Assembly: GCF_003313465.1 (NCBI RefSeq)
Contig: NZ_KZ845673.1
Span: forward strand, 1 to 64,000
Source: Thermoflavimicrobium daqui
Lineage (GTDB): Bacteria > Bacillota > Bacilli > Thermoactinomycetales > Thermoactinomycetaceae
Length of the DNA stretch: 64,000 nucleotides
Direction of reading: 5' to 3'
In this document: positions 56,909 through 64,000 of the stretch, one piece after another
Numbering within the stretch: the first letter of the stretch is position 1
How the letters are laid out: each line of letters opens with the position of its first letter
Program-made: the position numbers and the translations under genes
Notes under the pieces: generated by a model
The model's database searches: none
Told to the model about the DNA's origin: nothing
Seen by the model: the letters and a program-made list of their open reading frames with translations, nothing else

Positions 56909-57245
56909 CCTGATTCTCCTTTAATTCATTCATTTTTGATGCGATAAAATCCCATTTACGCCAAAAGGTTTGGAGTTGATTTCGTCCCGCATTGTTGAGA
57001 GTGTAGAACTTTCGGGGCGGTCCGATTTCCGAAGGCTTTTTCTGAATCTCGACTAATTTGTTCTTTTCTAGCCGCAGTAAAATCGTGTATACCGTTCCTT
57101 CGACAACATCTTCAAAGCCAAGCGAATTCAACTTTTTCACGATCTCGTAACCATACGTTTCTTTGCGGCTAATGATTTCGAGTACACAACCCTCCAGAAT
57201 ACCTTTTAGCATCTCGGTCAGATTTTCCAAAGTGAACCACCTCAC
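56898..57245 (-). CDS. PadR-family regulator
   Basis: A 115-residue winged-helix PadR protein with LEGCVLEIISRKETYGYEIV, EGTVYTILLRLEKNKLVEIQ and GPPRKFYTLNNAGRNQL. It is the first gene of a two-gene operon with DUF1048. A palindrome at 57257-57286 fits an autoregulatory site. Confidence 0.85.
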   Translation of the reverse strand: MRWFTLENLTEMLKGILEGCVLEIISRKETYGYEIVKKLNSLGFEDVVEGTVYTILLRLEKNKLVEIQKKPSEIGPPRKFYTLNNAGRNQLQTFWRKWDFIASKMNELKENQDGI

Positions 57246-57256
57246 TACTACGTAAC

Positions 57257-57286
57257 ACTTAGTACATCTATATAGTAATACTAAGT
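57257..57286. promoter_or_regulatory. PadR operator candidate
   Basis: ACTTAGTA and TACTAAGT are perfect inverted repeats separated by 14 bases, overlapping a TATATAG promoter-like core just upstream of the padR start. PadR proteins typically bind ATACT..AGTAT-like dyads. Confidence 0.65.
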
Positions 57287-57511
57287 AGATGGTAGTGTCA
57301 ATAGTCCGATTTATTTTTTTTCCCGAAATGATTTGAGTAGAAGGTCATTATTGAAGAAATATAGGAACTATGCCATACTGTGGGGCTACACGTTAAGGAT
57401 AGTCGGCTAATAGTCTTCGTCGAATAAGCTTCGTCAGCCATTAGATCAAAGTTTCATACATTCTGGCTCCATAATAGGGTTCCGTTTTGAGATACAAAAC
57501 TAAATCGACAC

Positions 57512-57556
57512 GAAAAATGAAGTGCAAACTGACAACAGTCAGGCACTTCATTTTCT
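57512..57556. terminator. long hairpin downstream of the MerR gene
   Basis: GAAAAATGAAGTGC pairs with GCACTTCATTTTC, and inside it CTGAC pairs with GTCAG. It lies about 60 bases after the MerR stop and probably terminates it. Confidence 0.6.
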
Positions 57557-57617
57557 AAGTTATAAAAGGGGTCTTTAATATTGATGTTATTCAACACAAA
57601 CGACCAAAAGATGAATG

Positions 57618-58337
57618 TCAAGAGTCCCTGGTTAACGATTCATCTGTTAATCGAATCAATTTGTATAAATAGTAGAGGGCTTTCAACTGAGACCTGTTGG
57701 TATTATTTAAGTAAATTAGGATTTTTTCTGCAAGCTTCATCACATGCTCTATATTATGATCATCTATCGCAGCAATCGATTTCTTTAGACTTACGGTGTC
57801 CTCAGAATATACAAAGCTTTGCAGCACCTGAATCAACCTGATTTTGAACAAATGAGCTTCGCTATATTGACGGTAATCGTTTGCAGGGTCCCGCTCTGCA
57901 GTAATTAGACTTACTTTCTCCCAATAGCGGATTGCCGATTTAGGCACACCTGTCCGTATAGAGACCTCATTGATGTTGAAGCGTTGCTTTAGGTCGTGAG
58001 TTTGGCTTCCATCGGCATATGCTTCCAACTCCTTAATCAATTTCTCCACTCTCGCTTTTTCCTGATACAAAGAAACTTCCCTCTCCTTAACGATCCACAG
58101 AGCTTTGTCCAACTCGCCCCTCTGGAGACAATGTAGCACTTCGGTTGTGATTTCCATCCCAAACGCAGGAGCCATGGCTTGAATACATGCCAAATAGGCC
58201 TCATGTTGCTCTGTATAAATGCGGTAGCCATTTGCCGATCGATCTGCAGGAGGGATCAACCCATTTGCTTCGTAGTTTCTTATCGTGCTTGCGCTCATCT
58301 TGAATTTCTCCGCCATTTTTTTTGGCCGTAGGACCAT
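57618..58337 (-). CDS. MerR-type regulator with two tandem HTH domains
   Basis: A 239-residue protein carrying two MerR DNA-binding domains. The first is [20 protein letters not shown] then [20 protein letters not shown]. The second is [20 protein letters not shown] then [20 protein letters not shown] at about residues 120-185. A short coiled coil lies between them and a helical end follows. Usual MerR proteins have one HTH and a ligand domain. It is divergent from the Vgb-like lyase gene, so it may control it. A GAGGAGAGA site precedes the ATG. Confidence 0.75.
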   Translation of the reverse strand: MVLRPKKMAEKFKMSASTIRNYEANGLIPPADRSANGYRIYTEQHEAYLACIQAMAPAFGMEITTEVLHCLQRGELDKALWIVKEREVSLYQEKARVEKLIKELEAYADGSQTHDLKQRFNINEVSIRTGVPKSAIRYWEKVSLITAERDPANDYRQYSEAHLFKIRLIQVLQSFVYSEDTVSLKKSIAAIDDHNIEHVMKLAEKILIYLNNTNRSQLKALYYLYKLIRLTDESLTRDS

Positions 58338-58495
58338 ACTATCTCTCCTCTTGGAAGAAAATACATCTAAACATTAAAATCGTTATAATGTTTCTTCTGA
58401 TTTTCTCGTTGTTTTCCTACTATATTTTCCCGAAACCTTCCAATTGGCTTACATGTTATACAATGGAGTTAGAATTAATCGAGGAGGCGTATATT

Positions 58496-59530
58496 ATGGA
58501 AAAACACTCCCCCGTCTTCCAACAGAGCATGACGATCGAAGAAATTGGCGAAGAAGGTAATCGGTATATTACATCTGTATGGAAGTCTTTGTATGATTCG
58601 ATGCACGAGCAATTAATACAATGGAGGGAGTATGGTATGAGGATTAGCATTCGAGAATACACAATGCCCAGAGCAGAATCCGGGCCCTACGGAATTACAG
58701 CCGGAAAAGACGGAGCGATGTGGTTTACGGAACAAAAAGGGAATCGAATCGGGCGAATCGACATGAATGGTGAAGTCGTGTCATTTTCCATCCTAACTCC
58801 CCATGCAGGGGTTATGTCTATCATTTCGGATCAGGAAGGCTCCTTATGGTTCACCGAATATCACGCCAATAAGATCGGGAGAATGTCGATGGACGGCTTA
58901 TGCATAGAATACGAGCTTCCGACAGAGAACGCTTCGCCCTTTGGCATTACGGAGGGAGCGGACGGCGCAATATGGTTTACCGAAATGAGCAGCGGGAAGA
59001 TCGGCAAGATAAGCAAATTAGGGGAGATCACGGAGTTTGAGCTGCCTAATCCCAAGTCATTTCCCTCATTTATTACTCGAGGTCCGGATGGTGCATTATG
59101 GTTTACGCTCAATCAAAACAATTCAATTGGAAGAATAACCATAAGTGGAGAAATACAGGAATACCCCATTCCGACTCCCAATTCCGGGCCGGTTGGTATT
59201 ACTAGTGGACCCGATGGTGCCTTGTGGTTTGTTCAAATTCTAGGAAATAAGATCGGAAGAATGACAGTCTTAGGTGAGGTTCGTGAATTTGCGATTCCAA
59301 CGCCGAACGCTAGACCTCATGCCATTGTTAGCGGTACTCATGATGAACTATGGTTCACAGAATGGGGCGGTAACCGAATCGGAAGAATTTCAACGCAAGG
59401 CGAAATATCGGAATATGAAATCCCCTCCAAGAATGCAGAGCCTCATGGTATCGCCCTTGGACCGAACGGTGATATTTGGTTCGCTGAAGAGTGTAATCAA
59501 GTTGGACGTCTTCAAATGAACCATGAATAA
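58496..59530 (+). CDS. vgb: virginiamycin B lyase (Vgb)-like streptogramin lyase
   Basis: The seven-bladed propeller repeats [40 protein letters not shown] and [20 protein letters not shown] match Vgb, which linearises streptogramin B antibiotics by Mg-dependent elimination. The Vgb active-site residues appear to be kept: His in ARPHAI, Glu and His in AEPHGI, and Glu in WFAEEC. ATG 58496 has a strong GAGGAGG site and adds about 47 residues not found in Vgb. An internal ATG at 58637 behind GGAGGGA would give the usual 298-residue enzyme. The start choice is therefore open. Confidence 0.82.
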   Translation: MEKHSPVFQQSMTIEEIGEEGNRYITSVWKSLYDSMHEQLIQWREYGMRISIREYTMPRAESGPYGITAGKDGAMWFTEQKGNRIGRIDMNGEVVSFSILTPHAGVMSIISDQEGSLWFTEYHANKIGRMSMDGLCIEYELPTENASPFGITEGADGAIWFTEMSSGKIGKISKLGEITEFELPNPKSFPSFITRGPDGALWFTLNQNNSIGRITISGEIQEYPIPTPNSGPVGITSGPDGALWFVQILGNKIGRMTVLGEVREFAIPTPNARPHAIVSGTHDELWFTEWGGNRIGRISTQGEISEYEIPSKNAEPHGIALGPNGDIWFAEECNQVGRLQMNHE

Positions 59531-59569
59531 TTCTGATCTATAACTTCGAATCGGACGGAGGAGGTAATT

Positions 59570-60016
59570 ATGGCGCCATTTATTGCCCTTGTGGCATCCT
59601 TTTTATTGTTTCGAGCAGTCGGCTTCCTCGGTTGGCCTCTTTTCGATAGTTGGCATTCATCACTGAAAGGAGCAGTGGTTGTCATGCTGTTGCTTGCCGC
59701 TTCCGCTCATTGGGGGAAGAACCGTTCGGACCTAATCCGAATGGTTCCTCCTATTTTTCCAAGGCCCGACTGGATCGTGACGGCAACTGGGTGCTTGGAA
59801 ATCGCGGGTGCAATTGGCATTATGATTCCCGCTACTTCTTACATTGCGTGCGTATGCTTAGTCGTATTGCTTATCGCCATGTTTCCAGCAAATATTTATG
59901 CAGCTAAGGAGAAATTAACAGTTGGCGGCAGGCCGGTGCCGAAGCTGTTTGTCCGCAGTTTGCTGCAGGTCGTATTTATAGTGGCGATCATACTCTCATT
60001 ACCGACGTTCGGGTAA
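59570..60016 (+). CDS. DoxX-like membrane protein
   Basis: A 148-residue protein with four membrane helices and DoxX-like features: PPIFPRPDWIVTATGCLEIA, GIMIPATSYIACVCLVVLLI, then NIYAAKE and a C-terminal helix. GGAGGAGG lies before the ATG. It follows the Vgb-like gene by 39 bases and is probably co-transcribed. No function is known beyond the family. Confidence 0.75.
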   Translation: MAPFIALVASFLLFRAVGFLGWPLFDSWHSSLKGAVVVMLLLAASAHWGKNRSDLIRMVPPIFPRPDWIVTATGCLEIAGAIGIMIPATSYIACVCLVVLLIAMFPANIYAAKEKLTVGGRPVPKLFVRSLLQVVFIVAIILSLPTFG

Positions 60017-60192
60017 TGAAATTGACAACAGCGAGAGACCGCTATGCTTCACGAAAAGGTGGAATAAAGAGTACCAGAACGGTGCAACCAAGTGTAATTT
60101 GAACAATAACTGAAAATTGAACGCAAAAGTATTGTAGAATTAATGTTCTGTGACACTTTAATCACTTTTATAAAGCAGAGGGAGTTTTAAAT

Positions 60193-60345
60193 AGGACTAC
60201 GAAGTTAATTTATCATGTAGCAACTACAGCTGATGGGTTTATTGCTGGTCCGAATGGAGAAGCAGACGCTTCAATTTTTCTTTACGATGAGGAACATGTC
60301 TCAGATTTTATTTCCGCTATTCAAGTAAAAAGCACATTAAATTAG
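60193..60345 (+). pseudogene. dihydrofolate reductase-like (RibD C-terminal) remnant
   Basis: The frame reads TKLIYHVATTADGFIAGPNG, the start of YwjB/DHFR-like proteins, and continues to a stop after about 50 codons. A GGAGGG-like site is kept but the expected ATG is lost. Confidence 0.6.
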
Positions 60346-60527
60346 AGTTGTTGAATCTGAAAAAATATGAAAATGGTGTTATATTACCAAGTAATTCACG
60401 GTGCGGGTATGTATTTCCACTAACCCAGATCCATTCACCACAAATTTCAATCTCAAGGGGTAAGTAAAAGAAAGTGATCAAGAGTGGGCTAGGAAGATGT
60501 TGGAGCTGGTGAGATAAGAATAAAAAA

Positions 60528-60558
60528 AGAAGGCCACGAAGGGCCTTATTTTTTTCGC
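60528..60558. terminator. bidirectional terminator
   Basis: AAGGCC and GGCCTT pair around a short loop with A and T tracts on both sides, overlapping the stop of the HTH gene. Confidence 0.75.
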
Positions 60559-60764
60559 AAATTCTTTTTATACTCCTCTACTTCTTGACGAAGAAATAAG
60601 GAAATATTCCCTGTTTCGATTGGTAGAGGACGAAGTTTTCCAGCTGATACAGCTTTTTTAACTGCTGTACGAGATACATTAAGATATTCTGTAACTTGGG
60701 TTGTAGTCATGATCTCGCTTTTGAAGAAGTGTAATAGTTCATTCATGTTTTTAATTGGAAACAT
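60546..60764 (-). CDS. excisionase-like small HTH protein
   Basis: A 72-residue protein from ATG 60764, preceded by AAAGGTG. MTTTQVTEYLNVSRTAVKKA then GKLRPLPIE is an excisionase/HTH_17-type winged helix. It directly follows the small membrane ORF at 60766 with coupled translation. Such proteins act as plasmid or element regulators. Confidence 0.7.
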   Translation of the reverse strand: MFPIKNMNELLHFFKSEIMTTTQVTEYLNVSRTAVKKAVSAGKLRPLPIETGNISLFLRQEVEEYKKNLRKK

Positions 60765-60765
60765 A

Positions 60766-60933
60766 CTAATCACCTTTTTTGGTATTTACCATTGCCAATA
60801 TAACAGCAACAATTACTAAAATATCTAAAGCAATCATGAAAGTAGGTGTTGTAAAAAGGTTAAACCCCATTAAACGAGCTATAAAATAGACGGCTGCACC
60901 TACACAAGTTATAAACGTAAAAAAGTTTTTTAT
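60766..60933 (-). CDS. small two-helix membrane protein with mutated start
   Basis: An open frame of about 55 codons contains KNFFTFITCVGAAVYFIARL then a second helix (MIALDILVIVAVILAMVN) and ends NTKKGD. At the expected start the codon is ATA; the homologous position in the other inverted-repeat arm (61175-61177) is ATG. It may be a recent loss-of-start mutant. Confidence 0.4.
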   Translation of the reverse strand: MKNFFTFITCVGAAVYFIARLMGFNLFTTPTFMIALDILVIVAVILAMVNTKKGD

Positions 60934-61190
60934 GGTATAATGGAGTGGCGAGGAAGAAAGGAGAGGGGGCTAATCCCCTATTCTCCTTCCTCATATTCAA
61001 TCTCACGCTTTATCTCGGTTCCGTCAGGCTTAGTGATGTGTTCTTTCAGACGAAACTTTTTGGTAGAAGGTTTTTTCTTCTTGAAGGTTTGGACGCCTGT
61101 AAAGATAACTCCTACCAGAGTGAGCACTAAGCCGGCGAGACCGACAGCGTTAAGTGTTAGCCACTCCATTATACCATGAAAAACTTTTTT
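60919..61190. repeat. 31-bp inverted repeat bracketing a 210-bp segment
   Basis: The arms 60919-60949 and 61160-61190 are inverted copies with 30 of 31 bases matching. Each contains GGTATAATGGAGTGGC with a TATAAT box and an ATG. The enclosed segment encodes the small membrane peptide at 60978-61169. Confidence 0.8.
60978..61169 (-). CDS. small membrane peptide with Lys-rich tail
   Basis: A 63-residue peptide with one membrane helix (LNAVGLAGLVLTLVGVIFTG) and a basic/charged tail (KKKKPSTKKFRLKEH). Its start codon lies in the inverted-repeat arm, right after a TATAAT box, so the transcript would be leaderless or start upstream. Layout and size recall type I toxins or holin-like peptides. A convergent plus-strand TATAAT box in the other arm could drive an antisense RNA. 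Function is inferred. Confidence 0.45.
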   Translation of the reverse strand: MEWLTLNAVGLAGLVLTLVGVIFTGVQTFKKKKPSTKKFRLKEHITKPDGTEIKREIEYEEGE

Positions 61191-61292
61191 AATTTTTTGT
61201 GACAAAATATAAGATTGCAAAAAGCCATAAGGGGTACGTGAACGATTCGAGGAATGAAGGGCCACATCTGAAAATATTTCCAATTTAGGAGC

Positions 61293-61327
61293 CGACCTGC
61301 CATGTAAATGGACAGGTTTTTATTTTA
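61293..61327 (+). terminator. terminator
   Basis: ACCTG..CAT and ATG..CAGGT pair around GTAA and are followed by T residues; it could end a plus-strand RNA crossing the small-peptide segment. Confidence 0.65.
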
Positions 61328-61362
61328 TTATAGGAAAAGACTGTGAAATCAGAAATACAGAT

Positions 61363-61672
61363 TTGATAAGGAAGGGAACAGGATTGCCAAGCATTCAAGA
61401 TACTATCTATCCTCGGATTAAAAGTAATTTAACGGACAAAGACTTAGAAGAAGCATACACTCCTCAAAGAGAAGAAGTTGAATGGGCAGAAAGGAAAACA
61501 AGAGGAAACTTTCAACAGCTGGCATTATTGGTTTTGTTAAAAACCACCCAAAAATTAGGCTTTTTTACGACTTTGCTGGATGTTCCTAAAGCAATTATTG
61601 AACATATTGCTCAAGTAGCATACTTACCTATTCCACAGGAAGAGGAATGGCAAGAGTATAACGGTTCAAGAA
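61363..61672 (+). pseudogene. Tn3-family transposase N-terminal fragment (DUF4158)
   Basis: Starting around TTG 61363-61384, the frame gives LPSIQDTIYPRIKSNLTDKD, ERKTRGNFQQLALLVLLKTT and LDVPKAIIEHIAQVAYLP, the start of Tn3-type transposases. It ends in a perfect 20-bp hairpin, after which the frame is not transposase. Confidence 0.65.
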
Positions 61673-61715
61673 GGGGTAGAAGGAGCGAACAGCGATGTTC
61701 GCTCCTTCTACCCCT
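61672..61715. repeat. perfect 20-bp hairpin at the end of the transposase fragment
   Basis: AGGGGTAGAAGGAGCGAACA and its exact complement flank the loop GCGA. T-rich sequence starts about ten bases later. It may be a terminator of an inserted unit or a recombination scar. Confidence 0.75.
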
Positions 61716-61781
61716 AGAAGTCGATTTTTTTTTGTATCATCTCTTCAGAACCTTTGTAAACTAATACAAAGGTTGCTGTTC

Positions 61782-62211
61782 TTAATGCACGAGTGCTGCT
61801 CTTAATTTATTAATGCCAAATTCCAAATACCCCTTTAAACAGGTCAACATATAAACCCAACCCTCTTTATTGCCTATTAATTGACTGACTATATTCTCAT
61901 CATTTTCATTAAAGCCTTCTTCGTTCACTACAATCAATGTACTTGAATAATCCATCTCACTCAACATAATGGTAACTAAATGTTCTCCAAAATAATCCCA
62001 TTTGAAAACGATTTTCTTGTTTTCCTCGATTTTTATTACTTTTATTTTCCCTTCTGCCTCATATTCATCGTATCTCAATGTAATCGTCTTACCTTCTTCC
62101 CATCTTTCAGAACTCGATGAAAACCAAAAGTTTCCGATTTGTGAAGGATCGACAATAGCTTCATACTTCATCGGCAGGTTTCAATATTTTCATTTTTGTT
62201 ACGTTGTTCAT
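61782..62211 (-). pseudogene. AHSA1/SRPBCC protein with frameshift near the start
   Basis: From ATG 62211 the frame reads NNVTKMKILKPADEV and stops. The next frame carries on EAIVDPSQIGNFWFSSSSER, RWEEGKTITLRYDEYEAEGK and a normal AHSA1 remainder. Two missing bases after GTAT explain the break. Translation from the internal ATG 62171 would lack the first strand. Confidence 0.65.
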
Positions 62212-62712
62212 ACTAAATCAACTTCCTTTCTTGGCTGCACACAACGTTAAGTTATTCCGTTGCATCTTTTCTTCTTGTAACTTTGCGCCTTTATACATTA
62301 TTGTATATACTTGACCCAATCATTAGACCCAATAGGGGGAATAGCAAGATGAAACTAGGCTATATAAAACAAAGAAAAAAAATAGCCTAAGTTCAGTAAA
62401 ACATAGACCTAGATTGATTTTTTCTTTGTTTTATCATTCAATTGATACTACCGCGCTATTACTTGCTTCCCTGCTTAGATTCAGTCGGCAAAGCCTCTCT
62501 CATCACGCAGGCTACGTCCCCCTTCTTTAACAAAAATAATAAATCCAAACAAGTTTGAAACACAAACTTAAAAATAAACACCTTTATATTTATAGTAACA
62601 GACCATTAATCTATACATAAGATAGTGCCAAAAAACAAAAACTGATATAACTCCCCCATCCTACTATAAAATAGCCCAAAAAAAACTATATGCACCAGCA
62701 ATAAAAAAACAA
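62212..62712. other. intergenic region upstream of the AHSA1 remnant
   Basis: About 500 bases, AT-rich except for 62450-62530 (GCGCTATTACTTGCTTCCCTG ... CACGCAGGCTACGTCC region), which is more structured. No gene is supported. The word CGGCAAAGC.TCTC here also occurs at about 12680. Confidence 0.35.
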
Positions 62713-62742
62713 AAAAAGGCTTCCTTTCGGTAAGCCTAATCC
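62713..62742 (-). terminator. terminator of the replication operon at the right edge
   Basis: On the minus strand AGGCTT pairs with AAGCCT around a short loop and is followed by seven T residues. Confidence 0.7.
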
Positions 62743-62758
62743 AATAAAAAAAATTGTT

Positions 62759-62823
62759 TATAGTGACAGCGAGTACGCAACGAACATCAGTTCGATATCT
62801 TATAGTGACAACTAGTACGCACC
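62759..62823. repeat. TATAGTGACA...AGTACGCA iteron-like repeats
   Basis: Two copies (62759-62782 and 62801-62823) share TATAGTGACA, three to four variable bases and AGTACGCA. A small dyad CGAACATCAGTTCG lies between. They sit directly downstream of a replication operon and could be origin iterons. Confidence 0.5.
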
Positions 62824-63042
62824 TTATAATATTTGCTTTTTTAACTTACGAATATAAGCTTCACTGACTTCCAACATTTTTGATAACTTATAGTTTGATG
62901 CTTCTGGATGCTCTTTAATTAGCACTTTAAGCTGATCAACCTTACTTTCTTTTTGTTTTTTTCTTTGCTTCTCATATTCTTCCTTAGTGACTGACCCCCG
63001 TTTTTCTCTCTGATACTCAGTATTACGTTTCCTTTTTGTCAC
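62824..63042 (-). CDS. small HTH protein following the primase-like gene
   Basis: A 72-residue basic protein. The N-terminal half is Lys/Arg/Glu-rich. The C-terminal half is an HTH (LKVLIKEHPEASNYKLSKML, then EVSEAYIRKLKK). It starts four bases after the primase-like stop and forms an operon with it. It may bind the iteron-like repeats immediately downstream. Confidence 0.6.
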   Translation of the reverse strand: MTKRKRNTEYQREKRGSVTKEEYEKQRKKQKESKVDQLKVLIKEHPEASNYKLSKMLEVSEAYIRKLKKQIL

Positions 63043-63046
63043 TCTA

Positions 63047-64000
63047 TCAATTAGGACTCGATTCTTCTTCTGTAATATTAAGCTTTTCTATAATTGTTGA
63101 TGATTTCTCAGGTTTAACAAGATCAGAAGCCAATCCCCTCATCCGGTAATTATTTTCTGCAAAGGCTTTTAAAAATTTAGTTGCATCATCATAAGCTGAT
63201 TTAGCAGTCACATCAACTTCTTTTTTTAAAAGTGGCTCCGTAAATTTTTCATTGATTTGCCGAGCGAAGACAATAGTAGCAGCTTGCGTCTTTACAATAA
63301 GAGCTATTGTGAATGAGTAAGAATACAGAAAGGTATTCCTATAGCCTGTCATCTTACTCTGGCGTAATTGTACTAAAAGCTCCAAATCGTCTTTCTTCTT
63401 TGTATTTAAGGAGTATAAATCCACTACACCTTTTGGCGGTGGAAAAATAACAACACCTTGTTTCTTCTTTCTACGAGTCTTACGAATCTCTTCGATCGGA
63501 GTAACATATCGATAAAGCTCTTGTAATGTATATTCCACAGGATTCCAGATCTCAACTGTTGCCTTTATCTGATTCTTTTGGTTAATCGTATTCGGAAAAC
63601 GCAAGACCCGTGTTGGGTCTGTTGTCCTTGTATCAGCTCCCAAAAATGCTAACTTTGCAATATATTGAGAAGTAATATAACGACTTAACCACGAAATTTT
63701 TGGTGCAGCTCCACCCTCAATTCCATAGATAAGTTGTAAACCTCGTCCAGATTGGACAAACAAATTAGGCTCAGGGAGTGTGTCATCCATAATCATTACT
63801 TGTATCTCATCTATCGCTTCTTCTATAGAAGCCCCCACTTTGTATATATCCAAATCAACACCAAGGTTCCGAATCTGCATTAAACTTGTTTCTTGACGAC
63901 TACCATACTTAAATGCATTCAAAGAAAGATAAACATTACTCTTATTTTGATCCTGTGCATATGACAGCATTTTTTGGATGTCATTTAATCCCCAAAAACG
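63047..64000 (-). CDS. primase-polymerase-like plasmid replication protein, partial
   Basis: At least 317 codons; the frame is open through the right edge, so the start is missing and the Met at 63970 is probably internal. Features are NLGVDLDIYKVG (a DxD metal motif), LPEPNLFVQSGRGLQLIYGI, and TDPTRVLRFPNTINQKN, the pattern of archaeo-eukaryotic-type primases in plasmid and phage replication proteins. The rest is basic and helical. It would be a second replication module in the window. Confidence 0.65.
   Translation of the reverse strand, partial: RFWGLNDIQKMLSYAQDQNKSNVYLSLNAFKYGSRQETSLMQIRNLGVDLDIYKVGASIEEAIDEIQVMIMDDTLPEPNLFVQSGRGLQLIYGIEGGAAPKISWLSRYITSQYIAKLAFLGADTRTTDPTRVLRFPNTINQKNQIKATVEIWNPVEYTLQELYRYVTPIEEIRKTRRKKKQGVVIFPPPKGVVDLYSLNTKKKDDLELLVQLRQSKMTGYRNTFLYSYSFTIALIVKTQAATIVFARQINEKFTEPLLKKEVDVTAKSAYDDATKFLKAFAENNYRMRGLASDLVKPEKSSTIIEKLNITEEESSPN

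Overview
The window is AT-rich Gram-positive DNA with strong AGGAGG-type ribosome binding sites. Its families (YodB-like and MhqD/MhqO-like proteins, CYP102A, CadC/CadA, TcpC-like conjugation proteins, EssB-like protein) point to Bacillota of the Bacillales type. Most of it looks like a large conjugative plasmid or a plasmid cointegrate. It carries an actin-type partition pair (7.9-9.6 kb), a replication initiator with iterons inside its gene (10.9-12.3 kb), a type IV secretion/conjugation region (14.2-34.1 kb), a ParA-type partition pair (35.2-36.7 kb) and the start of a second, primase-like replication gene at the right edge (63-64 kb). No rRNA, tRNA or CRISPR array was seen.

Layout. 0-3.8 kb: an edge-truncated arylamine N-acetyltransferase, a small HTH protein and a quinone/electrophile detoxification cluster (MhqD-like esterase, ring-cleaving dioxygenase, DoxX) beside a divergent YodB-like redox repressor. 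4.4-7.7 kb: the most interesting locus, a long prokaryotic Argonaute related to Kurthia KmAgo with all DEDD catalytic residues, split by a one-base frameshift in an A7 tract, and a divergently transcribed CoiA-like zinc-finger/nuclease protein. 7.8-14.6 kb: ParM/ParR-like partition, a small RHH-like protein, Rep with iterons and a probable antisense RNA, and small HTH and Lys/Glu-rich genes with decayed duplicates. 14.8-34.1 kb: conjugation genes: a coupling ATPase fused to a replication-relaxation domain, NTF2-like membrane proteins, a glucosaminidase-VirB6 fusion, VirB4, TcpE, TcpD and TcpC-like proteins, a transglycosylase-M23 hydrolase, lipoproteins, an EssB-like pseudokinase and an L,D-transpeptidase lipoprotein. 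34.2-37.2 kb: regulators and ParA plus an RHH partner.

37.6-62.2 kb is an accessory region assembled by repeated insertion: cadmium/zinc efflux (cadCA), a rifampicin phosphotransferase between Tn3-type transposase remnants, AHSA1/MerR genes, a double GNAT, a TetR/hydrolase pair, a self-sufficient CYP102A P450, a cluster of gene remnants (TetR, MFS, SDR, DUF6506, P450), a GC-rich class C beta-lactamase-like esterase, PadR/DUF1048, a tandem-HTH MerR divergent from a Vgb-type streptogramin lyase, DoxX, small membrane peptides bracketed by a 31-bp inverted repeat, another Tn3 remnant and an AHSA1 remnant.

Together these suggest a mobile replicon that maintains itself (two partition types, two replication modules), transfers itself (T4SS with several cell-wall enzymes), may defend itself or compete through Argonaute, and carries metal, antibiotic and xenobiotic functions. 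All names rest on motif and family recognition by eye; no database search was run.
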